A stretch of 64,000 nucleotides of DNA from Trichostrongylus colubriformis (lineage: Eukaryota; Nematoda; Chromadorea; Rhabditida; Trichostrongylidae): NCBI GenBank assembly GCA_963978905.1, contig OZ022256.1:17299731-17363730 (forward strand), read 5' to 3'. The notes under the pieces are model-generated. The model was not told the DNA's origin. It saw only the letters and a list, made by a program, of their open reading frames with translations, and searched no databases. Below are positions 1 through 13,500 of the stretch, one piece after another. Numbering within the stretch: the first letter of the stretch is position 1; each line of letters starts with the position of its first letter. The position numbers were made by a program, and so were the translations under genes.

Positions 1-1541
1 TAATGAACATGCAGGGGCCGTCGGAGATAACGCTACCGAAAGAAAACAAAATGTTGCCTTGCTTGCCGATGACTCAGCTTGGGACTGTCATAAGAATCCA
101 GCTTATCAGGGAGTCCGAGAGACGTCAGTGACGCTGCGCGGGAAAAGAAAAAACGACGGCGGCGCGTGGGATAGCAGCGATAAGACCGTAAGCCTGGTAG
201 AAAATGCTATTGGGTTAGAAAGCAGATCTCCTATTGGAGAGAGGTGAACAAAAAGAAAAGAACGAGAAAAGAAATGGTGGAAAAAAACTCGAAGAAAAAC
301 AGGACTTGGCATACCTACTGACCTCAACCCGGGAAGAATACATTTCTTCACTGTCCTGCTTGGAGCTGCAAGGGTAATGGGCCCCCCTTGGTGATCGCCT
401 AACTCTCACAATTACTTCCCTTTGGGACTACGCCTGCGAGGGGCGTGATACTATTATATGTACACATGTATATGAATAAGAAATACAAATATACCATGCG
501 CACATCCCACTATCAATTAGCCATATACAAATGACTATAAAAGAAAGGAAAAACAAAGGAGAAAAAGGAAACGGAGGTAGCTGGTTCGCTGCTCAGTCCA
601 CAGCCGAGCCCTGGCTGATTACGAACCGTAGGTGCATGCTACTGAGGAACCGTAAATCTTCAAACAAAGACAAATGCGGAGATGGAAAATACTTGTGTTA
701 CCCTCGAGAATGACGAGTAAAGGGAAACCTGAAAGTCAAGCCCTTGCGAAATCGCAAACTGCCGTGTATTCGAGGGTAGAGGCTCCTGAAGGACGAAAGG
801 AAAGACGAAAAGGGGAAGAGGAGGGCTACGAAAATCTAGTGGCCCAGTTCCCATAGCTGTAGTATGCCCAAGGAGAAAAAGAAAGAAAGCTATGTCGAAA
901 TGAGGGGCGAATTTTCTTACGGCCGCCTAACTTCACCACAACAATACTGGTGATGATCGATTAGGAGGTTGAAAGAAAAGCGGAATACTGAACTATCGAC
1001 TAATCTTGTGAATTGGTAACTGAAAGGGAAAAAGAAAAGATCAATTTCCGGGTGACATAATGTCTGGCAGTTGCTCATTAGAGTGATGTACCCGACCCCA
1101 GGCTGACCGATGGGGGATGCAAAGATCGAGCAATCAAATGGTAAACGAAGGAAAGCAAAAAATGCTGTCACATCTAGCCAAAAAAGAAGGAAAAATGAAA
1201 GCAAACGCCACTCTGTGGTTCCACTACTTGCCGGGTGGAGGTCTCGCTGTTGCCAGTGTGGACCCCCGTGTTGACACTGAGGTCCCTGAATCCTCTCTCC
1301 CTCTCTGCTGCATCTCCACCAGTTGAATACCTACCATTCATCAAAGCTTATATACAGCAACGCAAAATTACAGCGCAGTAGAGGCTGCCGGCGGCCGAGT
1401 AGTGGACCAAGGGCTGGCCGATTGAGCGTGTCGTGTAGTCGGCGTCGGTGAGCATGGTCGCGTGGTCTAGAAGCGACACCAGAAGGGAACCTCTATAGTC
1501 GGTCTCAGCACATATATACCCACGACGTTGCCAGCCTGTTA
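1..1541. other. No supported gene
   Basis: Only short overlapping reading frames are present and none shows a recognisable domain. The left 900 bases are purine-rich on the plus strand, with many runs such as GAAAAGAAA. The block at about 385-450 is more GC-balanced and may be part of an unidentified dispersed repeat. Positions 1340-1540 are GC-richer than their surroundings and directly abut the LINE remnant, so they may be older element sequence. Confidence 0.5.
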
Positions 1542-1970
1542 TCAAAACTTAGATCGACGGAGATGTTTTCCTTCGTGCATGCTTATGATGCGAGCTCGCA
1601 AGACTATGTATCCTCTGCCGCCCCGATTACTCCCCAGGCTTACAGAAGAAAGATTGGAAAGAGCTTCAATGGAAAGAATATCATCACCGGGAGCGGTATT
1701 AGGAGGGCGAGAGGAAGCAACAAATTTCAGTGTTGACGAGTGAGAGGCACTGAGAAGTTTAAAAGAAATCTCATCTAGACCAAATGCAGCATCAGTTCTT
1801 ATCTTTTTGGAAATTAGGAAGGAACTGGCAAGGCAACAAATTCCACTGCCTCTCCTACTTTTACGAACAAATCGGTAGACAGTATACGGGGCAGTCGATT
1901 CGGTATTGCATCCCCTTGAGTTAAGCCAAGTTTCAGTTATCACAGGAGCGCCAGGTCTAAACTTACTCAA
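1542..1970 (-). pseudogene. CR1-like APE endonuclease, N-terminal fragment
   Basis: A 142-codon minus-strand frame contains ITETWLNS followed about 20 residues later by YRFVRKSRRGSGICCLAS. This is the conserved ETWL...YR..R..RRGGGV start of the LINE apurinic endonuclease, where the E is a metal-binding catalytic residue. A later FVASSRPPNT segment matches the usual YRPP motif of this domain. The usual leader (a stretch ending ...NARSL..K) is missing, so the domain begins almost directly after the ORF1 remnant. The C-terminal catalytic D and H motifs are not present in the fragment. Confidence 0.55.
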
Positions 1971-2058
1971 AATATATGCACTTGGTGGATTTTAATCACT
2001 ATAATACTGGCGTAGAACAGGCAGCAAACAAAAGTGGAGTCAAACCCTCAGCAATGCT

Positions 2059-2708
2059 TCAGTGGGAGTTTACCGAACGGTTTAGTATAGAAACATGCCT
2101 AAATTCTTCCCTGTATATCACGCGCTCCCAATTCGGCTTCCCCTTATTGCGTTTCCTAGCCTGATGGCGCAGCTCATATTCGCGTTTTTTTTTTCGTAAG
2201 CAGTCAAGCTCTTCCAGATCTATGTGTTCGCAAAATCGACTGACCATAGATAAATGGCATTCGCAAGCGTTGTCGCCAGTAAGAACGAGAGGGCAGGAAA
2301 ATCTTAACAAGTCTAGGGTGGGACTGGTCCTCCACACCCATACGATATACCTCAACCGCTTCCGGATCCACTTTGAGCGCATCTAAAGTATGAAAGACTT
2401 TCGCTTCTAGAACCCGCTGCCTTTTGGAGGGCCGCAGGTGGGTGGCGCTTCGTCGATGCCACTGGCCACAATTCTTCTCGAGCGCTTGACGGCTCTTAAA
2501 AGTTCGAAACATCTACATCCACCGAAGGTGTGACGGAATTATTGTTGGGATCCTCTTGCTTGGCCACAGAAGCCTCGCTGGAGGTATCCAAGGTCTCCTC
2601 CCTTTTGCTGAGCCTATCTACTTTTGGTGCCATGATCAATATTATAGACTGCATGAGAATCGATTGAAAAACAATATCCACGAAACAACAACGGGACCGA
2701 ACTTTCAC
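2059..2708 (-). pseudogene. CR1-like ORF1 remnant
   Basis: Three overlapping minus-strand frames (2708-2496, 2512-2204, 2382-2059) together read like the first ORF of nematode CR1-like LINEs. The first is a hydrophilic N-terminus starting near a MAPKVDRLSKREETL segment. The second is a middle segment with the pattern VEVYRMGVEDQ...PRLVKIFLPS, typical of an RRM-like nucleic-acid chaperone domain. The third is a basic tail with YELRHQARKRNKG...VIYREEFRHVS. At least two frameshifts separate the pieces. The protein would bind element RNA. The assignment rests on remembered family patterns, and no alignment was made. Confidence 0.5.
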
Positions 2709-3474
2709 AAACGAGTTCGAAATGTAATGACTGCGCGATATGATTTCGAATCTTATGACGAGAAGCTATAAATCAAATCAATCAGCCGATAAGAATGGAG
2801 GAAAACACTGAAACTTTCCGGGAAATTAGGAAGGAAACAAACGACTACGAAACGCCGCCGCTCAGGTCCAAAAATCACCAAGATTCTATATAGTAGGGTA
2901 AAGGCAAATATATAGTAGGACTGTGGTGTATGTCGTGTAAGTCATCAATGCCTACCTGTGCAGCTTTCAGGTTAAATCAGTAGGTCTAGATGGTCTCAGC
3001 AAGAGGTTTCGATTTCTCATGGAACTGCGAAACGGGACCTGCTGATTCGGCACGATTTCAAATTAACGGTGAAGGCCAAAATTGCAAGACGATGAACGTG
3101 AGTTGCGAGGGATTGAGGTTTGCTTGCAACGACTCATCGACGAGGTGTCTTGTTTATGAGAAACAGTAGAGAGTCAAACCGTATGTATAGAAACTGCAAC
3201 CTTGGCGCAGTCCTAGCGCTCGTACTCTACAAGTGCTGAACAGTGGATTTGCCTGCCCGATCATGCCTTTTAGTAATTCACAAAGTACCCTCTCAACTAG
3301 TGATTGCAAGCGAATTTTACCCTTCCCTTCATTTCGGAGCGGCATTTTATTCCGATTCTCATATCTAAAATCAGTATTCTGCACCCTACCTATTCACTTG
3401 AATCTCATTTCAAAGTTTTTCGGAAAGTGAAACTCCCTGATTAAAATTATGATAAGTCCAGAACAAGTCACAGT
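2709..3474. other. No supported gene
   Basis: Short frames only. There is no domain, no splice-like exon and no clear repeat beyond A/T-rich stretches. Confidence 0.4.
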
Positions 3475-3816
3475 TAAAGGCACAATTCACGATAATTTTC
3501 GTGCGTCGTCTCGCTCCATAAGGACTCTTGAGGTGCTGAAGAACACATAAGTGAAGAAAAAGCCTAATAATTCTTTCAAAAACCATGGTGATTAGATGCC
3601 TCTGACCTTTGACCTGTACGAGCCTCAGACTAGAGGCAAACATTTCCAAGTTTTACGTGATAATATCTTCCGATAAGATTGTTGTTCCTATGAGAATTTT
3701 CCCTGACTTTTCTTATCGCAGTCGATATCATGCCTCTTATACACGTATATGCCACCCCTTCCTGGGTCATCTGGGATGGAGTCAAGATAATCATATTATC
3801 GTGAACTGTGCCTTTA
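3475..3816. mobile_element. MITE with TA-flanked terminal inverted repeats
   Basis: The left end (3477 onward, AAGGCACAATTCACGATAAT) is repeated in inverse orientation at the right end (about 3795-3814) with one substitution. Both ends are bordered by TA (3475-3476 and 3815-3816), the target duplication expected of Tc1/mariner-type elements. The 340-bp interior has no coding capacity, so this is a non-autonomous element. The mobilising transposase cannot be named from the window. Confidence 0.55.
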
Positions 3817-4529
3817 CGAAATACTCAGAGTAATTTCATGTAAGCGAATCGCCTGAATATAAAAATCCACCGAGTTCTTGTTGGGTGCACTGCGCCAAAC
3901 GATCATGCGGTCATTGCATTTTAGCCCTACGGCCCCTACAAAACCGAAGGAGACTTTCGGCGGGTCGGGGTGAAGTAAAGAATACGTACCGATCGAGAAA
4001 ATGAGAAGGAGAAGAAGAGAGAGAAAATTAGGGGTATTCGCGATTCGAGGGAACAGGCAGATAGGCGCATCCGCGATTTTGGCTATTTGCCACAAAGCCA
4101 ACAACCTAATCTGGTGGTGCGTGATATCCAAAAATCCCAATCGGTTGGGTATGAACTAGCCTCACGAATCAAAAGCGTGTTCGAATGGCACGTCAGCACC
4201 GAAAATCCACGGCGATTGGGAAGGCTATGACCACGTAATGAAGATATGATCATGTATTAAAGGCAGCATTAGGGAAAATTCGGACGAGAAAGAATAGAAG
4301 CAGTGAATATTAAAGTCAAGATGCTTAGTAACAGGATAGTGAAGAAAAAACGGATGGAATTGGCCGAAAACCCAAAAAATAGGACCACGTTCTCACCACT
4401 GATTCTCACCGTGACCATTCCGTCAAGAGGCGGGTAGCCCGGACGACTCTGCCATTGGCATGCGATACCCCAAATACTGTTAAGACATCATCGATAAATT
4501 ATGACTGCTATCAAAAGCGGCAGTAATCA
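3817..4529. other. No supported gene; trace of a dispersed repeat
   Basis: No domain is visible in the short frames. Positions about 4260-4400 resemble 23590-23730 (a shared order of words around 'attaaagtcaaggtgctta' and 'gaaaaacccgagaaata') and more weakly 16630-16710. All three look like decayed copies of one unidentified repeat. Confidence 0.35.
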
Positions 4530-7500
4530 TCTAAGCAGGGCGTTGTTGAATAAGCACAGCTCTGTGCTGTGAAGCATTGACATTGCTTCCAGGTAGGTGG
4601 TCACCCATTCGCATCTGTGAGGGCTTCAGATACCATTGGTCTGTACGATTTACCATAATGATGTGTCTAGAACAACTAGTAGTAGCTATGTGCTCAGAGT
4701 TTGTCTCCATGACTGATAGAGACTTCTGACGGGCCGCATTCTCGTTTGACCCACCACGCAACCCGCCGAAGTTTTCCAGAAAGTGTGCGTGCATGTTGAG
4801 AAAACACATGGACACCTCAGCACTTTCCACAACGCATGTGAAAGTGATCTCAATAGATTATCACTCCTATCAAAAGCATCAGGAAATACCCGAGTAGGTA
4901 TTGTTCAATTAGCACAGCTCAGTGCTGGGGAGAAGTCTGTCCTTGGAACAGCTGTCTTCGTTCTTGCTCGGACTCGTTTGACATTACTTTCAGGTAGGTG
5001 GACACCCGTTCACACCTGTATAGGATTCAGATTCCAATAGCCGGATGGTCAACCCTAATGATGAGTCTAGAACTGAAACTTTACGATGTGCTCTGAGATT
5101 GTCCCATGGCAACGACTACGAGGAACTTCTGACTGGCCACATTCTCGTTTGACGCACCGCGCAATTGGAATTGCGATCATCAAAAGTGTGCGTGCATGTT
5201 GAGAAAACACATGGACACCTCAGCACTTTCCACAACGCATGTGAAAGTGATCCCAATAGATTATCACTCCTATCAAGAGCATCAGGAAATACCCGAGTAG
5301 GTGTTGTTCAATTAGCAGAGCTCTGTGCTGGGAAGAAGTCTGTCCTTGGAACAGCTGTCTTCGTGCTTGCTCGGCCTCGTGTGACATTGCTTCCAGGCAG
5401 GTAGACACCCAATCGCATCTCCCAGGGCTTCAGATGCCATAAGTTTGGACTATTTACCCTAATGATGAGTCCTGAACTGAAACTCAACGATGTACTCCGA
5501 GTTTGTCCCACCCATTCACATCTTTCAGGGCTTCAGATGCCATAAGTTTGGACTATTTACCCTAATGATGAGTCTTGAACTGAAAATTTACGATGTGCTC
5601 CGAGATTGTCTCCATGGCAGCGACTAAGAGAAACTTCTGACGGGCCGCATTCCGTTTGACCCACCGCGCAACCCGCCGAAGTTTTCCAGAAAGTGCGCGT
5701 GCACGTTGGAATACGTTGGAACAACAAATGGACACCGCTCAGCACCTTTCACAACGCATGTGAAAGTGATCCCAATACATTACCACTCCTATCAAAAGCA
5801 TCAGGAAATACCCGAGTAGGTGTTGTCCAGTTAGCACAGCTCAGTGCAGGGAAGAAGTCCGTCCTTGGAACAGCTGTCTTCGTTCTTGCTCGGACTCGTT
5901 TGACATTGCTTCGAGGTGGGTGGTCACCCATTGGCATCTCTGAGGGCTTCAGATACCATTAGTCTGGACGATTTACTCTAACGATGAATCTAGAACTAAA
6001 ACTCAACAATGTACTCCGAGCTTGTCCCATGGCAACGACTGAGAGGAAGTTTTGACGGGCCACATTCTGGTCTGTGCACCGTGCAAGCCGCCGAAGTTTT
6101 CCAGAAAGTGGGCGTGCACGTTGGAACAATAAATGAACACCGCTCATCACATTCCACAACGCATGTGAAAGTGATCCCAAAAGATTATCACTCCTATCAA
6201 AAGCATCAGGAAATACCCGAGTAGGTGTTGTCCAGTAAGCACAGCTCAGTGCAGGGAAGAAGTCCGTCCTTGGAACAGCTGTCTTCGTTCTTGCTCGGAC
6301 TCGTTCGCCATTGCTTCCAGGTGGGTGGACACCCATTCTCATCTGTGAAGGATTCAGATTCCAATAGCCGGTTGGTCAACCCTAATGATGAGTCTAGAAC
6401 TGAAACTTTACGATGGGCTCCGAGATTGTCTCCATGGCAGCAACTAAGAGAAACTTCTAACGGGCCGCATTCTCGTTTGACCCACCGCGCGACCCGCCGA
6501 AGTTTTCCAGAAAGTGCGCATGGACGTTGGAACAACAAATGGACACCGCTCAGCACTTTTCACAACGCATGCGAAAGTGATCCCAATACATTATCACTTC
6601 TATCAAAAGCATCAGGAAACGCCCGAGTAGGTATTGTTCAATCAGCACATCTCAGGGCTGGGAAGAAGTCTGTCCCTGGAATAGCTGTCTTCGTTCTTGC
6701 TCGGACTCGTTCACCATTGCTTCCAGGTAGGTGGTCACCCATTCGCAACTCTGAGGGCTTCAGATGCCATAAGTTTGGACGATTCACAATAATGATGAGT
6801 CTAGAACTATAACTTAACGATGTGCTCCGAGTTTGTCCCATGGCAACGACTAAGAGAAACTTCTGACGGGCATTTGACCCACCGCGCAACCCTCCGAAGT
6901 TTTCCAGAAAGTGTGCGTGCCTGCTGAAAAAACAATGGACCGCTCATCACATTCCACAACGCATGTGAAAGTGATCCCAATAGATTATCACTCCTATAAA
7001 GAGCATCAGGAAATACCCGAGTAGGTATTGTTCAATCAGCACAGCCCAGTGCTGGGAAGAAGTCTGTCCCTGGAATAGCTGTCTTCGTTCTTGCTCGGAC
7101 TCGTTCGCCATTGCTTCCAGGTAGGTGGTCACCCATTCGCAACTCTGAGGGCTTCAGATGCCATAAGTTTGGACGATTCACCCTAATGATGAGTCTAGAA
7201 CTGAAACTTTACGATGTGCTCCGATATTGTCTCCATGGCAGCAACTAAGAGAAACTTCTGACGGGCCACATTCTCGTTTGACCCACCGCGCGACCCTCCG
7301 AAGTTTTCTAGAAAGTGTGCGTGCCTGCTGAAAAAACAATGGACCGCTCCTCACATTAGATAACGCATGTGAAAGTGATCCCAACACTTTATCACTCCTA
7401 TCAAAAGCATCAGGAAATACCCGAGTAGGTGTTTTCCAGTTAACACAGCTCAGTGCTGGGGAGAAGTCTGTCCTTGGAACAGCTGTCTTCGTTCTTGCTC

Positions 7501-10500
7501 GGACTCGTTTGACATTGCTTCCAGGTAGGTGGGCAGCCATTCACATCTGTGAAGGATTCAGATTCCAATAGCCGGACGGTCAACCCTAATGATGAGTCTA
7601 GAACTGAAACTTTACGATGTGCTCTGAGATTGTCTCCATGGCAGCAACTATGAGAAACTTCTGACGGGCCAGATTCTGGTTGTGCACCGTGCAAGCCGCC
7701 GAAGTTTTCCAGAAAGTGTGCGTGCCTGCTGAAAAAACAATGGACCGCTCATCACATTCCACAACGCATGTGAAAGTGATCCCAATAGATTATCACTTCT
7801 ATCAAAAGCATCAGGAAACGCCCGAGTAGGTATTGTTCAATCAGCACAGCCCAGTGCTGGGAAGAAGTCTGTCCCTGGAATAGCTGTCTTCGTTCTTGCT
7901 CGGACTCGTTCGCCATTGCTTCCAGGTAGGTGGACACCCATTCACATCTGTGAAGCATTCAGATTCCAATAGCCGGACGGTTAACCCTAATGATGAGTCT
8001 AGAATTGAAACTTTACGATGTGCTCCAAGATTGTCTCCATGGCAGCAACTAAGAGAAAGTTCTGACAGGCCGCATTCTCGTTTGACCCACCGCGCAACCC
8101 TCCGAAGTTTTCCAGAAAGTGTGCGTGCCTGCTGAAAAAACAATGGACCGCTCATCACATTCCACAACGCATGCGAAAGTGATCCCAACACATTATCACT
8201 TCTATCAAAAGCATCAGGAAACGCCCGAGTAGGTATTGTTCAATCAGCACAGCCCAGTGCTGGGAAGAAGTCTGTCCCTGGAATAGCTGTCTTCGTTCTT
8301 GCTCGGACTCGTTCGCCATTGCTTCCAGGTAGGTGGACACCCATTCACATCTGTGAAGCATTCAGATTCCAATAGCCGGACGGTTAACCCTAATGATGAG
8401 TCTAGAAATGAAACTTTACGATGTGCTCCAAGATTGTCTCCATGGCAGCAACTAAGAGAAAGTTCTGACAGGCCGCATTCTCGTTTGACCCACCGCGCAA
8501 CCCTCCGAAGTTTTCCAGAAAGTGTGCGTGCCTGCTGAAAAAACAATGGACCGCTCATCACATTCCACAACGCATGCGAAAGTGATCCCAACACATTATC
8601 ACTTCTATCAAAAGCATCAGGAAACGCCCGAGTAGGTATTGTTCAATCAGCACAGCTCAGTGCTGGGATTAAGTCTGTCCCTGGAGGGCTGCACTCTCGT
8701 TTCACCCACCGCGCCACCCGCCGAAGTTTTCCAGAAAGTGCGCGTGGACGTTGGAACAACAAATGGACACCGCTCAGCACTTTTCACAACGCATGCGAAA
8801 GTGATCTCTATAGATTATCACTCCTATAAAGAGCATCAGGAAATACCCGAGTAGGTGTTGTTCAATTAGCACAGCTCTGTGCTGGGAAAAAGTCTGTCCT
8901 TGTGACAGCTGTCTTCTTTCTTGCTCGGACTCGTTCGCCATTGCTTCCAGGTGGGTGGACACCCATTCTCATCTGTGAAGGATTCAGATTCCAATAGCCG
9001 GTTGGTCAACCCTAATGATGAGTCTAGAACTGAAACTTTACGATGTGCTCCGATATTGTCTCCATGGCAGCAACTAAGAGAAACTTCTGACAGGCCGCAT
9101 TCTCGTTTGACCCACCGCGCGACCCGCCGAAGTTTTCCAGAAAGTGCGCATGGACGTTGGAATAACAAATGGACACCGCTCAGCACTTTTCACAACGCAT
9201 GCGAAAGTGATCCCAATACATTATCACTTCTATCCAAAGCATCAGGAAACGCCCGAGTAGGTATTGTTAAATCAGCACATCTCAGGGCTGGGAAGAAGTC
9301 TGTCCCTGGAATAGCTGTCTTCGTTCTTGCTCGGACTCGTTCGCCATTGCTTCCAGGTAGGTGGTCACCCATTCGCAACTCTGAGGGCTTCAGACTCTGA
9401 GGGCGTCCATAAGTTTGGACGATTCACCCTAATGATGAGTCTAGAACTATAACTTAACGATGTGCTCCGAGTTTGTCCCATGGCAACGACTAAGAGAAAC
9501 TTCTGACGGGCATTTGACCCACCGCGCAACCCTCCGAAGTTTTCCAGAAAGTGTGCGTGCCTGCTGAAAAAACAATGGACCGCTCCTCACATTCCATAAC
9601 GCATGTGAAAGTGATCCCAATACTTTATCACTCCTATCAAAATACCCGAGTAGGTGTTTTCCAGTTAACACAGCTCAGTGCTGGGGAGAAGTCTGTCCTT
9701 GGAACAGCTGTCTTCGTTCTTGCTCGGACTCGTTTGACATTGCTTCCAGGTAGGTGGACACCCATTCACATCTGTGAAGGATTCAGATTCCAATAGCCGG
9801 ACGGTCAACCCTAATGATGAGTCTAGAACTGAAACTTTACGATGTGCTCTAAGATTGTCTCCATGGCAGCAACTATGAGAAACTTCTGACGGGCCAGGCC
9901 ACATTCTGGATGTGCACCGTGCAAGCCGCCGAAGTTTTCCAGAAAGTGTGCGTGCCTGCTGAAAAAACAATGGACCGCTCATCACATTCCACAACGCATG
10001 TGAAAGTGATCCCAATAGATTATCACTTCTATCCAAAGCATCAGGAAACGCCCGAGTAGGTATTGTTCAATCAGCACAGCTCAGTGTTGGGAAGAAGTCT
10101 GTCCCTGGAATAGCTGTCTTCGTTCTTGCTCGGACTCGTTCACCATTGCTTCCAGGTAGGTGGTCACCCATTCGCAACTCTGAGGGCTTCAGACGCCATA
10201 AGTTTGGACGATTCACCTTAATGATGAGTCTAGAACTACAACTTAACGATGTGCTCCGAGTTTGTCCCATGGCAACGACTAAGAGAAACTTCTGACGGGC
10301 ATTTGACCCACCGCGCAACCCTCCGAAGTTTTCCAGAAAGTGTGCTTGCCTGCTGAAAAAACTATGGACCGCTCATCACATTCCACAACGCATGCGAAAG
10401 TGATCCCAATACATTATCACTTCTATCAAAAGCATCAGGAAACGCCCGAGTAGGTATTGTTCAATCAGCACAGCTCAGTGCTGGGAAGAAGTCTGTCCCT

Positions 10501-13500
10501 GGAATAGCTGTCTTCGTTCTTGCTCGGACTCGTTCGCCATTGCTTCCAGGTAGGTGGACACCCATTCGCATCTCTCAGGGCTTCAGATGCCATAAGTTTG
10601 GACGATTTACCCTAATGATGAGTCTAGAACTATAACTTAACGATGTGCTCCGAGTTTGTCCCATGGCAACGACTAAGAGAAACTTCTGACGGGCATTTGA
10701 CCCACCGCGCAACCCTCCGAAGTTTTCCAGAAAGAGTGGGTGCCTGCTGAAAAAACAATGGACCGCTCATCACATTCCACAACGCATGCGAAAGTGATTC
10801 CAATACATTATCACTTCTATCAAAAGCATCAGGAAACGCCCGAGTAGGTATTGTTCAATCAGCACAGCTCTGTGCTGGGAAGAAGTCTGTCCTTGTGACA
10901 GCTGTCTTCTTTCTTGCTCGGACTCGTTCGCCATTGCTTCCAGGTGGGTGGACACCCATTCTCATCTGTGAAGGATTCAGATTCCAATAGCCGGTTGGTC
11001 AACCCTAAGGATGAGTCTAGAACTGAAACTTTACGATGTGCTCCGAGATTGTCTCCATGGCAGCAACTAAGAGAAACTTCTGACGGGCATTTGACCCACC
11101 GCGCAACCCTCCGAAGTTTTCCAGAAAGAGTGGGTGCCTGCTGAAAAAACAATGGACCGCTCATCACATTCCACAACGCATGCGAAAGTGATTCCAATAC
11201 ATTATCACTTCTATCAAAAGCATCAGGAAACGCCCGAGTAGGTATTGTTCAATCAGCACAGCTCAGTGCTGGGAAGAAGTCTGTCCCTGGAATAGCTGTC
11301 TTCGTTCTTGCTCGGACTCGTTCGCCATTGCTTCCAGGTAGGTGGACACCCATTCGCATCTCTCAGGGCTTCAGATGCCATAAGTTTGGACGATTTACCC
11401 TAATGATGAGTCTAGAACTATAACTTAACGATGTGCTCCGAGTTTGTCCCATGGCAACGACTAAGAGAAACTTCTGACGGGCATTTGACCCACCGCGCAA
11501 CCCTCCGAAGTTTTCCAGAAAGTGTGCGTGCCTGCTGAAAAAACAATGGACCGCTCATCACATTCCACAACGCATGTGAAAGTGATCCCAATAGATTATC
11601 ACTTCTATCCAAAGCATCAGGAAACGCCCGAGTAGGTATTGTTCAATCAGCACAGCTCAGTGTTGGGAAGAAGTCTGTCCCTGGAATAGCTGTCTTCGTT
11701 CTTGCTCGGACTCGTTCACCATTGCTTCCAGGTAGGTGGTCACCCATTCGCATCTCTCAGGACTTCAGATGCCGTAAGTTTGAACGATTCACCCTAATGA
11801 TGAGTCTAGAACTATAACTTAACGATGTGCTCCGAGATTGTCTCCATGGCAACGACTAAGAGAAACTTCTGACGGGCATTTGACCCACCGCGCAACCCTC
11901 CGAAGTTTTCCAGAAAGAGTGGGTGCCTGCTGAAAAAACAATGGACCGCTCATCACATTCCACAACGCATGCGAAAGTGATTCCAATACATTATCACTTC
12001 TATCAAAAGCATCAGGAAACGCCCGAGTAGGTATTGTTCAATCAGCACAGCTCAGTGCTGGAAAGAAGTCTGTCCCTGGAATAGCTGTCTTCGTTCTTGC
12101 TCGGACTCGTTCGCCATTGCTTCCAGGTAGGTGGTCACCCATTCGCATCTCTGAGGGCTTCAGACGCCATAAGTTTGGACGATTCACCTTAATGATGAGT
12201 CTAGAACTACAACTTAACGATGTGCTCCGAGTTTGTCCCATGGCAACGACTAAGAGAAACTTCTGACGGGCATTTGACCCACCGCGCAACCCTCCGAAGT
12301 TTTCCAGAAAGAGTGGGTGCCTGCTGAAAAAACAATGGACCGCTCATCACATTCCACAACGCATGCGAAAGTGATTCCAATACATTATCACTTCTATCAA
12401 AAGCATCAGGAAACGCCCGAGTAGGTATTGTTCAATCAGCACAGCTCAGTGCTGGGAAGAAGTCTGTCCCTGGAATAGCTGTCTTCGTTCTTGCTCGGAC
12501 TCGTTCGCCATTGCTTCCAGGTAGGTGGACACCCATTCGCATCTCTCAGGGCTTCAGATGCCATAAGTTTGGACGATTTACCCTAATGATGAGTCTAGAA
12601 CTATAACTTAACGATGTGCTCCGAGTTTGTCCCATGGCAACGACTAAGAGAAACTTCTGACGGGCATTTGACCCACCGCGCAACCCTCCGAAGTTTTCCA
12701 GAAAGTGTGCGTGCCTGCTGAAAAAACAATGGACCGCTCATCACATTCCACAACGCATGTGAAAGTGGTCCCAATAGATTATCACTCCTATAAAGAGCAT
12801 CAGGAAATACCCGAGTAGGTGTTGTTCAATTAGCACAGCTCTGTGCTGGGAAGAAGTCTGTCCTTGTGACAGCTGTCTTCTTTCTTGCTCGGACTCGTTC
12901 GCCATTGCTTCCAGGTGGGTGGACACCCATTCTCATCTGTGAAGGATTCAGATTCCAATAGCCGGTTGGTCAACCCTAAGGATGAGTCTAGAACTGAAAC
13001 TTTACGATGTGCTCCGAGATTGTCTCCATGGCAGCAACTAAGAGAAACTTCTGACGGGCCGCATTCTCGTTTGACCCACCGCGCGACCCGCCGAAGTTTT
13101 CCAGAAAGTGCGCATGGACGTTGGTACAACAAATGGACACCGCTCAGCACTTTTCAACGCATGCGAAAGTGATCCCAATACATTATCACTTCTATCAAAA
13201 GCATCAGGAAACGCCCGAGTAGGTATTGTTCAATCAGCACATCTCAGGGCTGGGAAGAAGTCTGTCCCTGGAATAGCTGTCTTCGTTCTTGCTCGGACTC
13301 GTTCACCATTGCTTCCAGGTAGGTGGTCACCCATTCGCAACTCTGAGGGCTTCAGACGCCATAAGTTTGGACGATTCACCTTAATGATGAGTCTAGAACT
13401 ACAATAACGATGTGCTCCGAGTTTGTCCCATGGCAACGACTAAGAGAAACTTCTGACGGGCATTTGACCCACCGCGCAACCCTCCGAAGTTTTCCAGAAA

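Larger units (their letters stand above)
1542..2708 (-). mobile_element. CR1-like non-LTR retrotransposon, 5' portion
   Basis: On the minus strand an ORF1-like segment (about 2700-2060) is followed by the start of an apurinic-type endonuclease (1970-1542). This is the order expected for CR1-type LINEs. The frames are broken and the intervening spacer is short. No reverse transcriptase follows at 1-1541, so the copy has lost its 3' part, either by deletion or by a later rearrangement. That is unusual, because LINE fragments are normally 5'-truncated. Confidence 0.55.

Noticed and set aside
1348..1545. Minus-strand segment with ETDYRGSLLVSLLDHA resembling a dUTPase motif
   Set aside because: The catalytic ID of the motif is absent, the rest of the enzyme is not found, and the match is too short to support a call.
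6225..6812. 195-codon frame and many similar frames in 4.5-14.7 kb
   Set aside because: They are translations of the satellite monomer in several frames, broken differently in each copy, with no domain.
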